From assembly GCF_009363075.1 (NCBI RefSeq), contig NZ_CP045293.1, forward strand, positions 868,001 through 932,000: a DNA stretch of 64,000 nucleotides, in the 5' to 3' direction. Shown here piece by piece: positions 54,873 to 63,489 of the stretch. Origin of the DNA: Paenibacillus guangzhouensis (lineage in GTDB: Bacteria; Bacillota; Bacilli; Paenibacillales; Paenibacillaceae). Both the position numbers and the translations under genes were made by a program. Every line of letters begins with the position of its first letter. Position 1 is the stretch's first letter. The notes below the pieces were generated by a model. The model was not told where the DNA came from. It worked only from the letters and a program-made list of their open reading frames with translations, and searched no databases.

Positions 54873-56747
54873 ATGAAGATTGATTTACGTCAAGCATTAC
54901 AGCAGCAAATTCTCGTAGGGGACGGAGCGATGGGAACCTACTTATACAATATGGGCTTTCCCGTGGGTATTTCCTATGAAGAGTTGAATTTGCTCCACCC
55001 GGACGTTATCGAGAATGTTCATCGGGAGTATGTTCAAGCAGGAGCACAGCTCGTAGAGACCAATACGTTCTCTGCGAATGCTGATAAGTTATCGAAGTAT
55101 GGCCTCGAAGGTAAAGTCGAAGAAATCAATCGCGCCGGTGTGCGGATTGCGCGTCAAGCGGCAGGGGAGGCGGCTTATGTCGTTGGTGCTGTCGGTCCGA
55201 TTCGCGCAGGTCGTCGTAAAAATATTTTGATAGATTATTTGCAAGATTGCTTCGAAGAGCAATTCCGCGCGCTGCTCGCGGAAGGTGTCGATGGGATTTT
55301 ACTAGAGACGTTCTATGATGTAGAAGAAATGAAGATCGCGCTAGAGAAGTTACGAGAATTAAGCGATCTGCCTGTCATTTGTCAATTTGCTGTAGAAGCC
55401 GGCGGAACGACGATGGATGGGTTCACGTTAGAGGAAGCGTTCAAGATCATTGAAGATGCGGGTGCAGATGTGATCGGGTTTAACTGCCATACCGGCCCAA
55501 GAGGAATCCTCAACTCGGTTGAGAAAATTCAAGGATTTTATCATTTGCCTGTCTCCGTGTTCCCGAACGCAGGTATTCCTGACTATGTTGATGGAAAATA
55601 TATGTATATGACTTCGCCGGAGTATTTTGGTGAATGCGCTATTAAATTTGCTAACATGGGCGTGAAGCTGATCGGCGGATGCTGCGGAACAACGCCTGCG
55701 CATGTCGAAGCAATGGCCAAAGCGCTTGTCGGCTACGTGCCGAACGCAGAAGGAACGGTACAGGTAAAGGAGTCGTCGAACTTAGGCGCGTCTGCGTCGA
55801 AATCAGCAGCAGCTGAACCGCCTGCCGGAACGACAGGGGGCCCTAGTATCGTAGATCTCGTCAAGCAGCGCCATACGGTCATTGTGGAGCTGGATCCTCC
55901 GCGTGACCTCGATATCACGAAATTTATGAAGGGTGCAGCAGCCTTGAAGGAAGCGAAGGTGGATGCCTTAACGCTGGCAGACAATTCACTTGCCGTTACA
56001 CGTATGAGTAATATGGCGCTCGGCAATAAAGTTAAAGAAGAGACGGGATTGCGCCCGCTGATCCATATTGCTTGCCGCGATCGTAACCTGATCGGAACGC
56101 AGTCGCATCTGATGGGATTCGATGCATTGGATATCGACCATGTGCTCGCCGTTACTGGAGATCCTGCACGATTCGGCGATTTACCGGGTTCGAGCTCGGT
56201 CTATGATTTAACATCTTTCGAAATCATCCGCATGATCAAACAGTTAAATGAAGGCATTGCTTTTTCTGGGAAACCGCTGAAGCAGAAAGCGAATTTTATC
56301 ATAGGCGCAGCGTTTAATCCGAATGTAAAATACTTGGACAAAGCTGTGCAGCGCCTCGAGAAGAAGATTGAGGCCGGCGCGGATTATATTATGACACAGC
56401 CTGTCTATGATCCAGCATTAATCGAACGAATCTATGAATCCACGAAACATCTGGATATCCCGATCTTTATTGGCATTATGCCGCTAGCAAGTGGCCGTAA
56501 CGCCGAATACCTTCATAATGAAGTGCCAGGAATTCAGCTATCCGATGAGGTTCGCAAACGGATGGCTGGCTTGGAAGGGGAAGTAGGAAGGAAAATGGGT
56601 GTCGAGATTGCGAAGGAATTGCTCGATACGGCGATGCCGCGGTTTAATGGAATCTACTTCATGACACCGTTCATGTTCTATGAAATGAGCGTGACGCTCA
56701 CATCGTACGTCTGGGAAAAAGCAGCAGTTCTTCATTCCCCCGTGTAG
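54873..56747 (+). CDS. yitJ: Bifunctional homocysteine S-methyltransferase / methylenetetrahydrofolate reductase (YitJ-like)
   Basis: Fusion of about 624 residues. The N-terminal half (1 to ~300) is a homocysteine S-methyltransferase barrel with zinc cysteines in GFNCHTGPRG and GGCCGTTPAH. A short Ala/Ser/Pro linker leads to a MetF-type methylenetetrahydrofolate reductase (VIVELDPPRDLDITKFMKGA, LTLADNSLAVTRMSN, ADYIMTQPVYD, PIFIGIMPL). It would make methyltetrahydrofolate and use it in methionine synthesis. The ATG at 54873 follows GGGGTGGAG. No SAM riboswitch was found upstream, unlike Bacillus yitJ. Confidence 0.92.
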   Translation: MKIDLRQALQQQILVGDGAMGTYLYNMGFPVGISYEELNLLHPDVIENVHREYVQAGAQLVETNTFSANADKLSKYGLEGKVEEINRAGVRIARQAAGEAAYVVGAVGPIRAGRRKNILIDYLQDCFEEQFRALLAEGVDGILLETFYDVEEMKIALEKLRELSDLPVICQFAVEAGGTTMDGFTLEEAFKIIEDAGADVIGFNCHTGPRGILNSVEKIQGFYHLPVSVFPNAGIPDYVDGKYMYMTSPEYFGECAIKFANMGVKLIGGCCGTTPAHVEAMAKALVGYVPNAEGTVQVKESSNLGASASKSAAAEPPAGTTGGPSIVDLVKQRHTVIVELDPPRDLDITKFMKGAAALKEAKVDALTLADNSLAVTRMSNMALGNKVKEETGLRPLIHIACRDRNLIGTQSHLMGFDALDIDHVLAVTGDPARFGDLPGSSSVYDLTSFEIIRMIKQLNEGIAFSGKPLKQKANFIIGAAFNPNVKYLDKAVQRLEKKIEAGADYIMTQPVYDPALIERIYESTKHLDIPIFIGIMPLASGRNAEYLHNEVPGIQLSDEVRKRMAGLEGEVGRKMGVEIAKELLDTAMPRFNGIYFMTPFMFYEMSVTLTSYVWEKAAVLHSPV

Positions 56748-56751
56748 AAGA

Positions 56752-56894
56752 GATTCCAAAAGTTATCTTAGCGTTTTTCGAAGAAAACTCGCTGCGGAAG
56801 CGTATGCGCTTCGGCTATTCGCGACCTGAGCCTATGCTTACGTTGTAAGTTTACTTCGAACACGCTCAGGTGATTGTAAGTAGACTTTTTGAAC
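56752..56894. repeat. Structured intergenic element, relative of the one at 16617
   Basis: About 140 bp. The ends TTCCAAAAGTTATCTT and AAGTAGACTTTTTGAAC form an imperfect inverted repeat and share GACTTTTTGAAC with the element at 16617. Internal stems: GAAGCG/CGCTTC near 56797-56812, CTTAC/GTAAG around 56837-56849, and CCTGAGC/GCTCAGG spanning about 56824-56870. Confidence 0.65.
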
Positions 56895-56950
56895 GCATAC
56901 TTGTAACGATTATTAGAATCAATTATTATAGTGTAATGGATGTGGTCCCC

Positions 56951-57835
56951 ATGGTTTTCAGTATGACAGGATTTGGTCATTCCGCGAGACATTTTGGCGG
57001 CTATAGAGTGCAGATCGAGATTAAATCCGTTAATCACCGCTATTGTGAGACGGTTATCCGTCTTCCGCGGGAATGGACATGCTACGAAGATGTACTGAAA
57101 CGTATCGTCCAGCATCGTCTTGGACGTGGACGAATTGATATTTTTATCAACAAAGAGAAAGAAGAGGATGCTCTCAATACACCGCATGTCAATTGGTCGG
57201 CAGCCCATTCTTATGTGCAAGCGGCCAGTGCGCTCAGAGAGCGGTTCGGATTCACGGATACGTTAACATTAAATCAACTGATGCAAATGCCCGACGTTCT
57301 CTCCTTGCGAGACGATTCAACTCTTGCAAATGAAGAAGTCGAGGAGCATTTGGTAGCTGGCTTACAAGAAGCACTGAACGGATTATGCGAGATGCGCGCC
57401 AGAGAGGGGTTCCATCTCGCAGAAGATACAGGATCTAGATTGACCACTTTAGAGGCAATTCATCAAGAACTTGTCCTCCTCGCCCCAACCGTCGTCTCTG
57501 AATACCGAGCGAAGTTAAGACAGCGGCTGGCGGATTTGCAGGATGCTACCTTCAAATTCGATGAGCATAAATTCGGTATGGAATTAGCCTTGTTCGCGGA
57601 ACGTTGCAATATTGATGAAGAACTGACACGGCTTAAGAGCCACTTCGGACAGTGCCGTAATTTATTACAGATGCATGAGCCGGTAGGACGTAAGCTGGAC
57701 TTTCTGATTCAAGAAATGAATCGTGAAGTGAATACGATTGGATCGAAAGCGAATCATCTAGCGCTTGTAAATCGTGTGGTTGACATGAAAGCCGAACTGG
57801 AGAAAATTCGTGAACAGGTCGCGAATATGGAATAA
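56951..57835 (+). CDS. yicC: YicC/YloC family endoribonuclease
   Basis: 294 residues. SMTGFGHS at the N-terminus, EIKSVNHRYCETVIRLP, GRGRIDIFI, and the C-terminal LFAERCNIDEELTRLKSHFGQ, GRKLDFLIQEMNREVNTIGSKAN are the YicC family blocks; E. coli YicC is an RNase. The ATG at 56951 lacks a strong ribosome binding site (GGATGTGG); an ATG at 56936 is possible. First gene of the remA-gmk-rpoZ cluster. Confidence 0.93.
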   Translation: MVFSMTGFGHSARHFGGYRVQIEIKSVNHRYCETVIRLPREWTCYEDVLKRIVQHRLGRGRIDIFINKEKEEDALNTPHVNWSAAHSYVQAASALRERFGFTDTLTLNQLMQMPDVLSLRDDSTLANEEVEEHLVAGLQEALNGLCEMRAREGFHLAEDTGSRLTTLEAIHQELVLLAPTVVSEYRAKLRQRLADLQDATFKFDEHKFGMELALFAERCNIDEELTRLKSHFGQCRNLLQMHEPVGRKLDFLIQEMNREVNTIGSKANHLALVNRVVDMKAELEKIREQVANME

Positions 57836-57862
57836 TGCATTTATTATAGGGGGAAACCAGAA

Positions 57863-58123
57863 ATGGCTATCAAACTGATTAACATCGGTTTCGGGAATAT
57901 CGTATCCGCGAATCGAATTATCTCGATCGTAAGCCCAGAGTCCGCACCAATTAAGCGGATTATTCAAGAAGCGCGCGATAGGCATATGCTGATCGACGCA
58001 ACCTATGGTCGCCGTACACGTGCGGTTATTATTACAGATAGCGATCATGTCATTCTATCTGCAGTACAACCTGAAACTGTCGCGCATCGGCTCTCAACCA
58101 AGGATGATGACAACGACGAATGA
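57863..58123 (+). CDS. remA: Extracellular matrix regulator RemA (DUF370)
   Basis: 86 residues, very highly conserved: [65 protein letters not shown]. In Bacillus RemA is a DNA-binding protein that activates matrix and osmoprotection operons. AGGGGGAAACCAGAA precedes the ATG; 27 bp after yicC. Confidence 0.96.
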   Translation: MAIKLINIGFGNIVSANRIISIVSPESAPIKRIIQEARDRHMLIDATYGRRTRAVIITDSDHVILSAVQPETVAHRLSTKDDDNDE

Positions 58124-58136
58124 GATGGAGAATACT

Positions 58137-58712
58137 ATGAGTAAAGGTTTATTAATTGTTTTATCCGGCCCTTCAGGCGTAGGTAAAGGTACAGTATGTA
58201 CTGCCCTGCGCAAAAAGATGCCTAATCTAATCTATTCAGTGTCTGCCACGACACGTCAGCCGCGTATGGGCGAAGAAGAAGGCGTGAACTACTTCTATAA
58301 GAGCCGCGGACAATTTCTGGATATGATTGAGCATAACCAACTGCTCGAATATGCGGAATATGTGGGGAACTATTATGGGACGCCGCGCGATTTCGTAGAG
58401 CAGACCATCAATGAAGGCAAAGATATTATCCTTGAGATTGAAGTTCAAGGTGCTCTGCAAGTGAAAAAGTCTTTCCCGCAAGGGGTCTTCATCTTCTTAT
58501 TGCCGCCTTCCTTGGATGAGCTCAAGGATCGCATCAAAGGCCGTGGCACGGAGAATGATACCGTGATTGATCATCGGATGTCTGTCGCAGAAGAAGAGAT
58601 CAATATGATTGAGTATTATGATTATGCCGTTGTCAACGACGAGATCGAACATGCATGCAGACGGATTGAATCGATTATAACCGCTGAGCATTGTAAGATC
58701 CCTAAAGAATAA
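58137..58712 (+). CDS. gmk: Guanylate kinase
   Basis: Phosphorylates GMP to GDP. 191 residues. P-loop [14 protein letters not shown]-binding [17 protein letters not shown] and YYGTPR, and lid region [20 protein letters not shown] at 58137 follows GGAG by seven bases. 13 bp after remA, operonic. Confidence 0.97.
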   Translation: MSKGLLIVLSGPSGVGKGTVCTALRKKMPNLIYSVSATTRQPRMGEEEGVNYFYKSRGQFLDMIEHNQLLEYAEYVGNYYGTPRDFVEQTINEGKDIILEIEVQGALQVKKSFPQGVFIFLLPPSLDELKDRIKGRGTENDTVIDHRMSVAEEEINMIEYYDYAVVNDEIEHACRRIESIITAEHCKIPKE

Positions 58713-58762
58713 CTTCACCAAGGCGTTATTGGATTTTTACTTGAATAGAATGAGGTGTTCAG

Positions 58763-58972
58763 ATGCTATACCCTTCAATCGATGAAATGATGAACAAAGT
58801 AGACAGCAAATACTCCCTAGTCGTTGCAGCTTCGCGTCGCGCTAGACAATTAAGAGACGGTGCGAAATCCGATCTTCGCGCCCCAAAATCCCACAAATTT
58901 GTAGGCACAGCGCTTGAAGAAATCTATGGCGATTTCGTTCAAATTGAGCGCAACGCGCAACCGAGAGATTAA
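58763..58972 (+). CDS. rpoZ: RNA polymerase omega subunit
   Basis: 69 residues. MLYPSIDEMMNKVDSKYSLVVAASRRARQLR is the omega signature; the C-terminus VGTALEEIYGDFVQIE matches. GAGGTG lies six bases before the ATG. Between gmk and coaBC as in Bacillus; a terminator follows. Confidence 0.96.
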   Translation: MLYPSIDEMMNKVDSKYSLVVAASRRARQLRDGAKSDLRAPKSHKFVGTALEEIYGDFVQIERNAQPRD

Positions 58973-59007
58973 ATTCTAATTATACAGATAAGGCTCGTTC
59001 TTCCTCG

Positions 59008-59032
59008 ACAACCGCAAGGTTGTTATTTTTTT
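59008..59032 (+). terminator. Terminator after rpoZ
   Basis: ACAACC and GGTTGT pair around GCAA and run into TATTTTTTT. Confidence 0.85.
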
Positions 59033-59082
59033 ACCACAATAGTTTATAGACGTTACTTCGATGGAAACGTAAAATTCTATTT
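59033..59082. repeat. Short repeat, copy 1, upstream of coaBC
   Basis: Starts ACCACAATAG, contains TAGACGTT, and ends AATTCTAT. Aligns over about 50 bases with the copy at 59148; preceded by a T-run in both cases. Confidence 0.6.
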
Positions 59083-59147
59083 GGCGATAAAAACTACCTC
59101 TAAACGCGGTCGCTCATCTTTGAATGACTTCGATTAGGCTTTTTCTC

Positions 59148-59200
59148 ACCACAATAGAATTTGTAGACGTTTCATCGTATCGAAATGCAATATTCTATGT
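59148..59200. repeat. Short repeat, copy 2, upstream of coaBC
   Basis: ACCACAATAGAATTTGTAGA at its start; ATAGAAT (59154) and ATTCTAT (59192) make it an imperfect palindrome. It ends 20 bp before the coaBC start, next to its ribosome binding site. Confidence 0.6.
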
Positions 59201-59220
59201 AAATACAAGGGGGGATACCC

Positions 59221-60450
59221 ATGTTGAACGGAAAGAATATTATTCTAGGGATTAGTGGAGGTATCGCAGCCTATAAGGCCATTACATTGTGCAGCAGACT
59301 CACGCAGCAGGGGGCAAATGTCCATGTCGTCTTGACGGAGTCCGCCAAGCATTTCGTGACGGAATTAACCTTACAGGCCATATCGCGCAATCCGGTGTAT
59401 ACCGGTACGTTCGATGAGCGCGATCCTTCGGTTGTCTCTCATATTCATCTAGCAGATGAAGCAGATCTTGTCCTTGTTGCACCTGCAACCGCGAATACAT
59501 TGGCTAAAATGACGTACGGCCTGGCAGACGACATGTTAACGAATGTATTGCTTGCTACGACTGCTCCAATCGTCGTGGCGCCGGCGATGAACGTACATAT
59601 GTATCAGCATCCGGCAACGGTTCATAACATGAAAGTGCTCGAGGAACGCGGCGTCCGATTCATTGAGCCAGGGACAGGCCAATTGGCTTGTGGATACGTT
59701 GGGCAGGGAAGACTTGCGGAGCCGGAAGAGATATTCTTATGGATCGAACGCTTCTTCGCAGAGCGAGACCAGCCAGGATCCCAGAAACCGGCGCCATTGG
59801 CAGGACGCACCGTGCTCGTGACAGCAGGTGGCACAGTCGAGCGGATTGACCCTGTTCGTTACATTACGAATGATTCCTCGGGCAAAATGGGATTTGCCAT
59901 TGCTCGCGCAGCACAGGAATTGGGTGCGCACGTGCAGCTGATTGCGGCAAGTACGGACGGTCCTCCGCCAGATGGTGTCGAAGTCATACGGGCGATGTCC
60001 GCGCAGGAGATGTATGATCGCGTGATGGAACGGATGGATCAAGCGGATATCATTATCAAAGCAGCAGCTGTAGCAGATTACCGCCCTGCGAAGATTGAAC
60101 CAAGCAAAATGAAGAAGACGCAGGAACGGCTGACGCTGGAGCTTGAACGAACGCAAGATATTTTGCAGGAGATTGGCAGACGCAAGACGCAGCAGCTCGT
60201 TGTGGGATTCGCGGCTGAGACGAACGATGTAGAGCGCTATGCGCTAGATAAACTATCGCGTAAAAATTGCGATCTGATGGTAGCAAATGATGTGACGGCC
60301 GAAGGCGCTGGATTCGGTGTGGATACGAATATTGTTCATATCTATGACCGACAGGGCCTTGTTGAAGCGCTGCCGCAGATGTCCAAGGAGCAAGTTGCTC
60401 ACCGACTACTTGGTATTGTCTCTGAACGGTTGGCGGGTGGACACGCTTGA
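59221..60450 (+). CDS. coaBC: Bifunctional phosphopantothenoylcysteine decarboxylase / synthetase
   Basis: Two steps of coenzyme A synthesis in one 409-residue protein. CoaC half: GISGGIAAYKA, catalytic-type APAMNVHMY (Asn) and the ACGYVGQGRLAEP lid with its cysteine. CoaB half from about 195: GGTVERIDPVRYITNDSSGKMG and AAAVADYRP, with the K..K segment KMKKTQE. AAGGGGGGATACCC precedes the ATG. Its stop overlaps the priA start. Confidence 0.96.
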   Translation: MLNGKNIILGISGGIAAYKAITLCSRLTQQGANVHVVLTESAKHFVTELTLQAISRNPVYTGTFDERDPSVVSHIHLADEADLVLVAPATANTLAKMTYGLADDMLTNVLLATTAPIVVAPAMNVHMYQHPATVHNMKVLEERGVRFIEPGTGQLACGYVGQGRLAEPEEIFLWIERFFAERDQPGSQKPAPLAGRTVLVTAGGTVERIDPVRYITNDSSGKMGFAIARAAQELGAHVQLIAASTDGPPPDGVEVIRAMSAQEMYDRVMERMDQADIIIKAAAVADYRPAKIEPSKMKKTQERLTLELERTQDILQEIGRRKTQQLVVGFAAETNDVERYALDKLSRKNCDLMVANDVTAEGAGFGVDTNIVHIYDRQGLVEALPQMSKEQVAHRLLGIVSERLAGGHA

Positions 60451-62966
60451 CACGTTATGCCAGAGTAATTGTCGATGTGCCGAGTAAGCAGACCAATCGG
60501 CCATTTGATTATATGATTCCGGATGCCATGGAGCCTTGGATTGAGATCGGCAGCCGGGTAGGGGTGCCTTTTGGGCCAAGAACGGTACAAGGCTTCGTGG
60601 TAGGTTTCACATCGGATGAATCGTTAGAAGTGAATAAGAGTCGCATGAAATATATCCAAGAGCTCTTGGACCTTGTTCCGCCATTATCTCCCGATCTGAT
60701 CGAGCTGGGGGCCTGGATGAGTGCGAAGTATGTATGTCACGATATTGCTGCGCTGCAATCGATGATTCCAACCGCGCTGAAGGGCAAAGTTGAGCGTGTG
60801 TTGCATGTCTCAGAGTCGTACCAGGACGAGGAATTGCTATGGCTTCCGGAGGAGCGCAGCGTGTTGGAGACCATGGAACGCTTAGGTCCGATGAAACTCG
60901 AGCAGGTGACCTCGATGTTCCCTGCGCATGAGAACTTGATTAAGCGGCTGCTGAAGCAAGGCTATCTTATCGAGACGCAATCGATTAAAGATCGTGTCGC
61001 GAAGAAGAAAGTGAAGACGGTGTTCTTAAGCATTGGGGAAGAAGAGGCGGATGCGGTGCTTGCTTCGTTCCCAGCCAAGGCGCGTCGGCAGAAGGAAGCG
61101 TTAGAGTTCCTCATGCAGACTTGGCAGCCGATTCTTATGACGGAGCTGCTCGCAGAGCTGCATACGACGAGTTCGACGATCAAAGGACTTGAAGATAAAG
61201 GGTATGTTGAAATTCGGGAGATGGAAGTGTTCCGCGATCCCTATGCGGACCGAAGGTTCAAAAAATCTGAACCAATGCAGTTCACCGAAGAGCAGCAACG
61301 CGTATACGATACGATAGAGGGGTCGTTAGACACGCGAGAGCATGATCTATTCTTACTGCACGGTGTGACAGGAAGCGGGAAGACAGAGGTTTACTTGCAG
61401 TCGATTCAACATTGTATCGCTCAGGGCCGGGAAGCGATCGTTCTGGTCCCGGAAATTTCGCTTACGCCGCAGATGGTGGAACGATTTAAGAGCCGTTTCG
61501 GCGCGCTCGTCGCCGTGCTGCACAGTCGATTGTCGCATGGTGAGCGTTATGATGAATGGCGCAAAATTCGTGAGCGCAAGGTGAAGGTCGCGATCGGTGC
61601 GCGTTCTGCCATTTTCGCGCCCTTCGAACAGCTTGGGCTTGTGATTATCGATGAAGAGCATGAGACGTCGTATAAGCAGGAAGAGAGTCCGAAGTATCAC
61701 GCACGTGATGTAGCGGTGAAGCGGGCTGCGCAGCAGGGCGCAGTCGTCATCCTTGGTTCAGCCACGCCGTCGCTTGAGAGTTATCGCGCGGCGATAGAAG
61801 AGCAGCCGTTGCCAGGATTCGAGGACCAGGCTCCGATGCGCTTGTTGTCCATGCCGACGCGGGTCGGAGGACGGGAGCTCCCGCAAGTTCATATCGTTGA
61901 TCTGCGGGAGGAGCTGAAGAACGGCAATCGTTCGATGTTCAGTCGACCGCTGTACCAAGCGATAGAAGATCGTCTGAAGAAACAGGAGCAGATGGTGCTG
62001 CTTCTGAATCGTCGTGGATACTCGACTTTCGTCATGTGCCGGACTTGCGGTTACGTCGCGCAGTGCCCGGAATGCGACATCGCCTTGACCTACCACCAGA
62101 AATCGAATCATTTACGCTGCCACTACTGCGGTCATGCCGAGAAGGCGCCGAAGACCTGTCCTTCCTGTGAGAGCGAGCATATTCGTTATTTTGGTACGGG
62201 TACGCAGCGTGTCGAAGAGGAGCTCTCTAAGCTGTTCCCAGGCATTCGCGTCATTCGCATGGACGTGGATACGACGACGGAGAAGGGCTCACATGAGAAG
62301 CTGCTCGGACAATTCAGGGATCGTCAGGCGGATGTACTCCTCGGGACGCAGATGGTCGCGAAGGGGCTCGATTTCCCTTATGTGACCTTAGTTGGCGTTA
62401 TTACGGCAGACTCAGCGCTCAATATTCCGGATTTCCGTGCTGCGGAGCGTACGTTCCAGCTGCTCACGCAGGTCGCTGGCCGTGCTGGCCGCCATCATCT
62501 GCCAGGCGAAGTTTATATTCAGACCTATACACCGGAGCATTATTCCATTCAGCATGCATCGGAGCATCATTATGAGCCGTTTGCCCGGGATGAGTTGGAG
62601 CATCGCTGGAAAAGGGCCTATCCGCCATATTGCAATTTGATCCTGATTACGTTCTCGCATGAGCAGCTTCCGCTGCTCGTTCGGATGAGTGAGAATTTCG
62701 CGACTCGCGTCAGGGAGCAGGCGATTGCACGGGGGTGGAGCCAGGCGTTAGATCGTCCATCGGAGGATGCATTCGAGCTGCTTGGACCTGTTGCGTCGCC
62801 GATGCCGCGGATCAAGAATAGATACAGATTTCAATGTATGTTAAAATATCGTGGGAACGTTGATGCCGTGCAGCTCGTACGTGCGGTTAGCGCGGAGTTC
62901 GATGAACATGTGCGGGGACAACAGCTGCTTATTAGCGTGGATGTCGACCCCCAGATGTTAATGTAA
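60447..62966 (+). CDS. priA: Primosomal protein N' (replication restart helicase PriA)
   Basis: 839 residues. N-terminal DNA-binding domain (VIVDVPSKQTNRPFDY), helicase motifs GVTGSGKTEVY, VIIDEEHE and GSATPSLES, a zinc region with four CxxC pairs (CRTCG, CPEC, CHYCG, CPSC) and GTQMVAKGLDFP..QVAGRAGR. Starts with TTG overlapping the coaBC TGA, so it is translationally coupled. Followed closely by def and fmt. Confidence 0.96.
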   Translation: MTRYARVIVDVPSKQTNRPFDYMIPDAMEPWIEIGSRVGVPFGPRTVQGFVVGFTSDESLEVNKSRMKYIQELLDLVPPLSPDLIELGAWMSAKYVCHDIAALQSMIPTALKGKVERVLHVSESYQDEELLWLPEERSVLETMERLGPMKLEQVTSMFPAHENLIKRLLKQGYLIETQSIKDRVAKKKVKTVFLSIGEEEADAVLASFPAKARRQKEALEFLMQTWQPILMTELLAELHTTSSTIKGLEDKGYVEIREMEVFRDPYADRRFKKSEPMQFTEEQQRVYDTIEGSLDTREHDLFLLHGVTGSGKTEVYLQSIQHCIAQGREAIVLVPEISLTPQMVERFKSRFGALVAVLHSRLSHGERYDEWRKIRERKVKVAIGARSAIFAPFEQLGLVIIDEEHETSYKQEESPKYHARDVAVKRAAQQGAVVILGSATPSLESYRAAIEEQPLPGFEDQAPMRLLSMPTRVGGRELPQVHIVDLREELKNGNRSMFSRPLYQAIEDRLKKQEQMVLLLNRRGYSTFVMCRTCGYVAQCPECDIALTYHQKSNHLRCHYCGHAEKAPKTCPSCESEHIRYFGTGTQRVEEELSKLFPGIRVIRMDVDTTTEKGSHEKLLGQFRDRQADVLLGTQMVAKGLDFPYVTLVGVITADSALNIPDFRAAERTFQLLTQVAGRAGRHHLPGEVYIQTYTPEHYSIQHASEHHYEPFARDELEHRWKRAYPPYCNLILITFSHEQLPLLVRMSENFATRVREQAIARGWSQALDRPSEDAFELLGPVASPMPRIKNRYRFQCMLKYRGNVDAVQLVRAVSAEFDEHVRGQQLLISVDVDPQMLM

Positions 62967-63006
62967 CGGATAAATAGAGAAAAAGTGAATAAAGGTGGGT
63001 GCTATC

Positions 63007-63489
63007 ATGGCCATTCGAGTGATTGTACAAGAGCCGGATCCGGTTCTGCATAAACGTGCGAAAGAAGTAACGGAAATTACGCCTAAAATAACAAAATTGA
63101 TCGATGATATGGCAGATACAATGTATGATGCGGAAGGTGTTGGTTTGGCGGCACCGCAGGTGGGTATCCTGAAGCGTATTATCGTTATTGATTGCGGAGA
63201 TGAACACGGGTTAATCGAGATGATCAATCCGGAGATTATTTCCAAAGAAGGCGAGCAATTTGGTTCGGAGGGCTGCCTAAGTATTGCAGGAATCAGTGGC
63301 GACGTACGCCGTGCGATGACGGTGACGGTGAAGGGCTTGAATCGTCATGGCGAAGAAATTACAATTACGGGCTCTGAGCTGCTGGCACGTGCATTCCAGC
63401 ACGAAGTTGATCATTTGAACGGCATCTTGTTCACAGAGCTTGCTGAGAAACTTTATGATGCTACCGAACGGAAAGGCAAGGAGAATTAA
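63007..63489 (+). CDS. def: Peptide deformylase
   Basis: Removes the formyl group from nascent proteins; 160 residues. Motif 1 GVGLAAPQVG, motif 2 EGCLSI and motif 3 QHEVDH (metal ligands Cys and two His) are intact. ATG at 63007 follows AAAGGTGGG. Its TAA directly abuts the fmt start. Confidence 0.96.
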   Translation: MAIRVIVQEPDPVLHKRAKEVTEITPKITKLIDDMADTMYDAEGVGLAAPQVGILKRIIVIDCGDEHGLIEMINPEIISKEGEQFGSEGCLSIAGISGDVRRAMTVTVKGLNRHGEEITITGSELLARAFQHEVDHLNGILFTELAEKLYDATERKGKEN

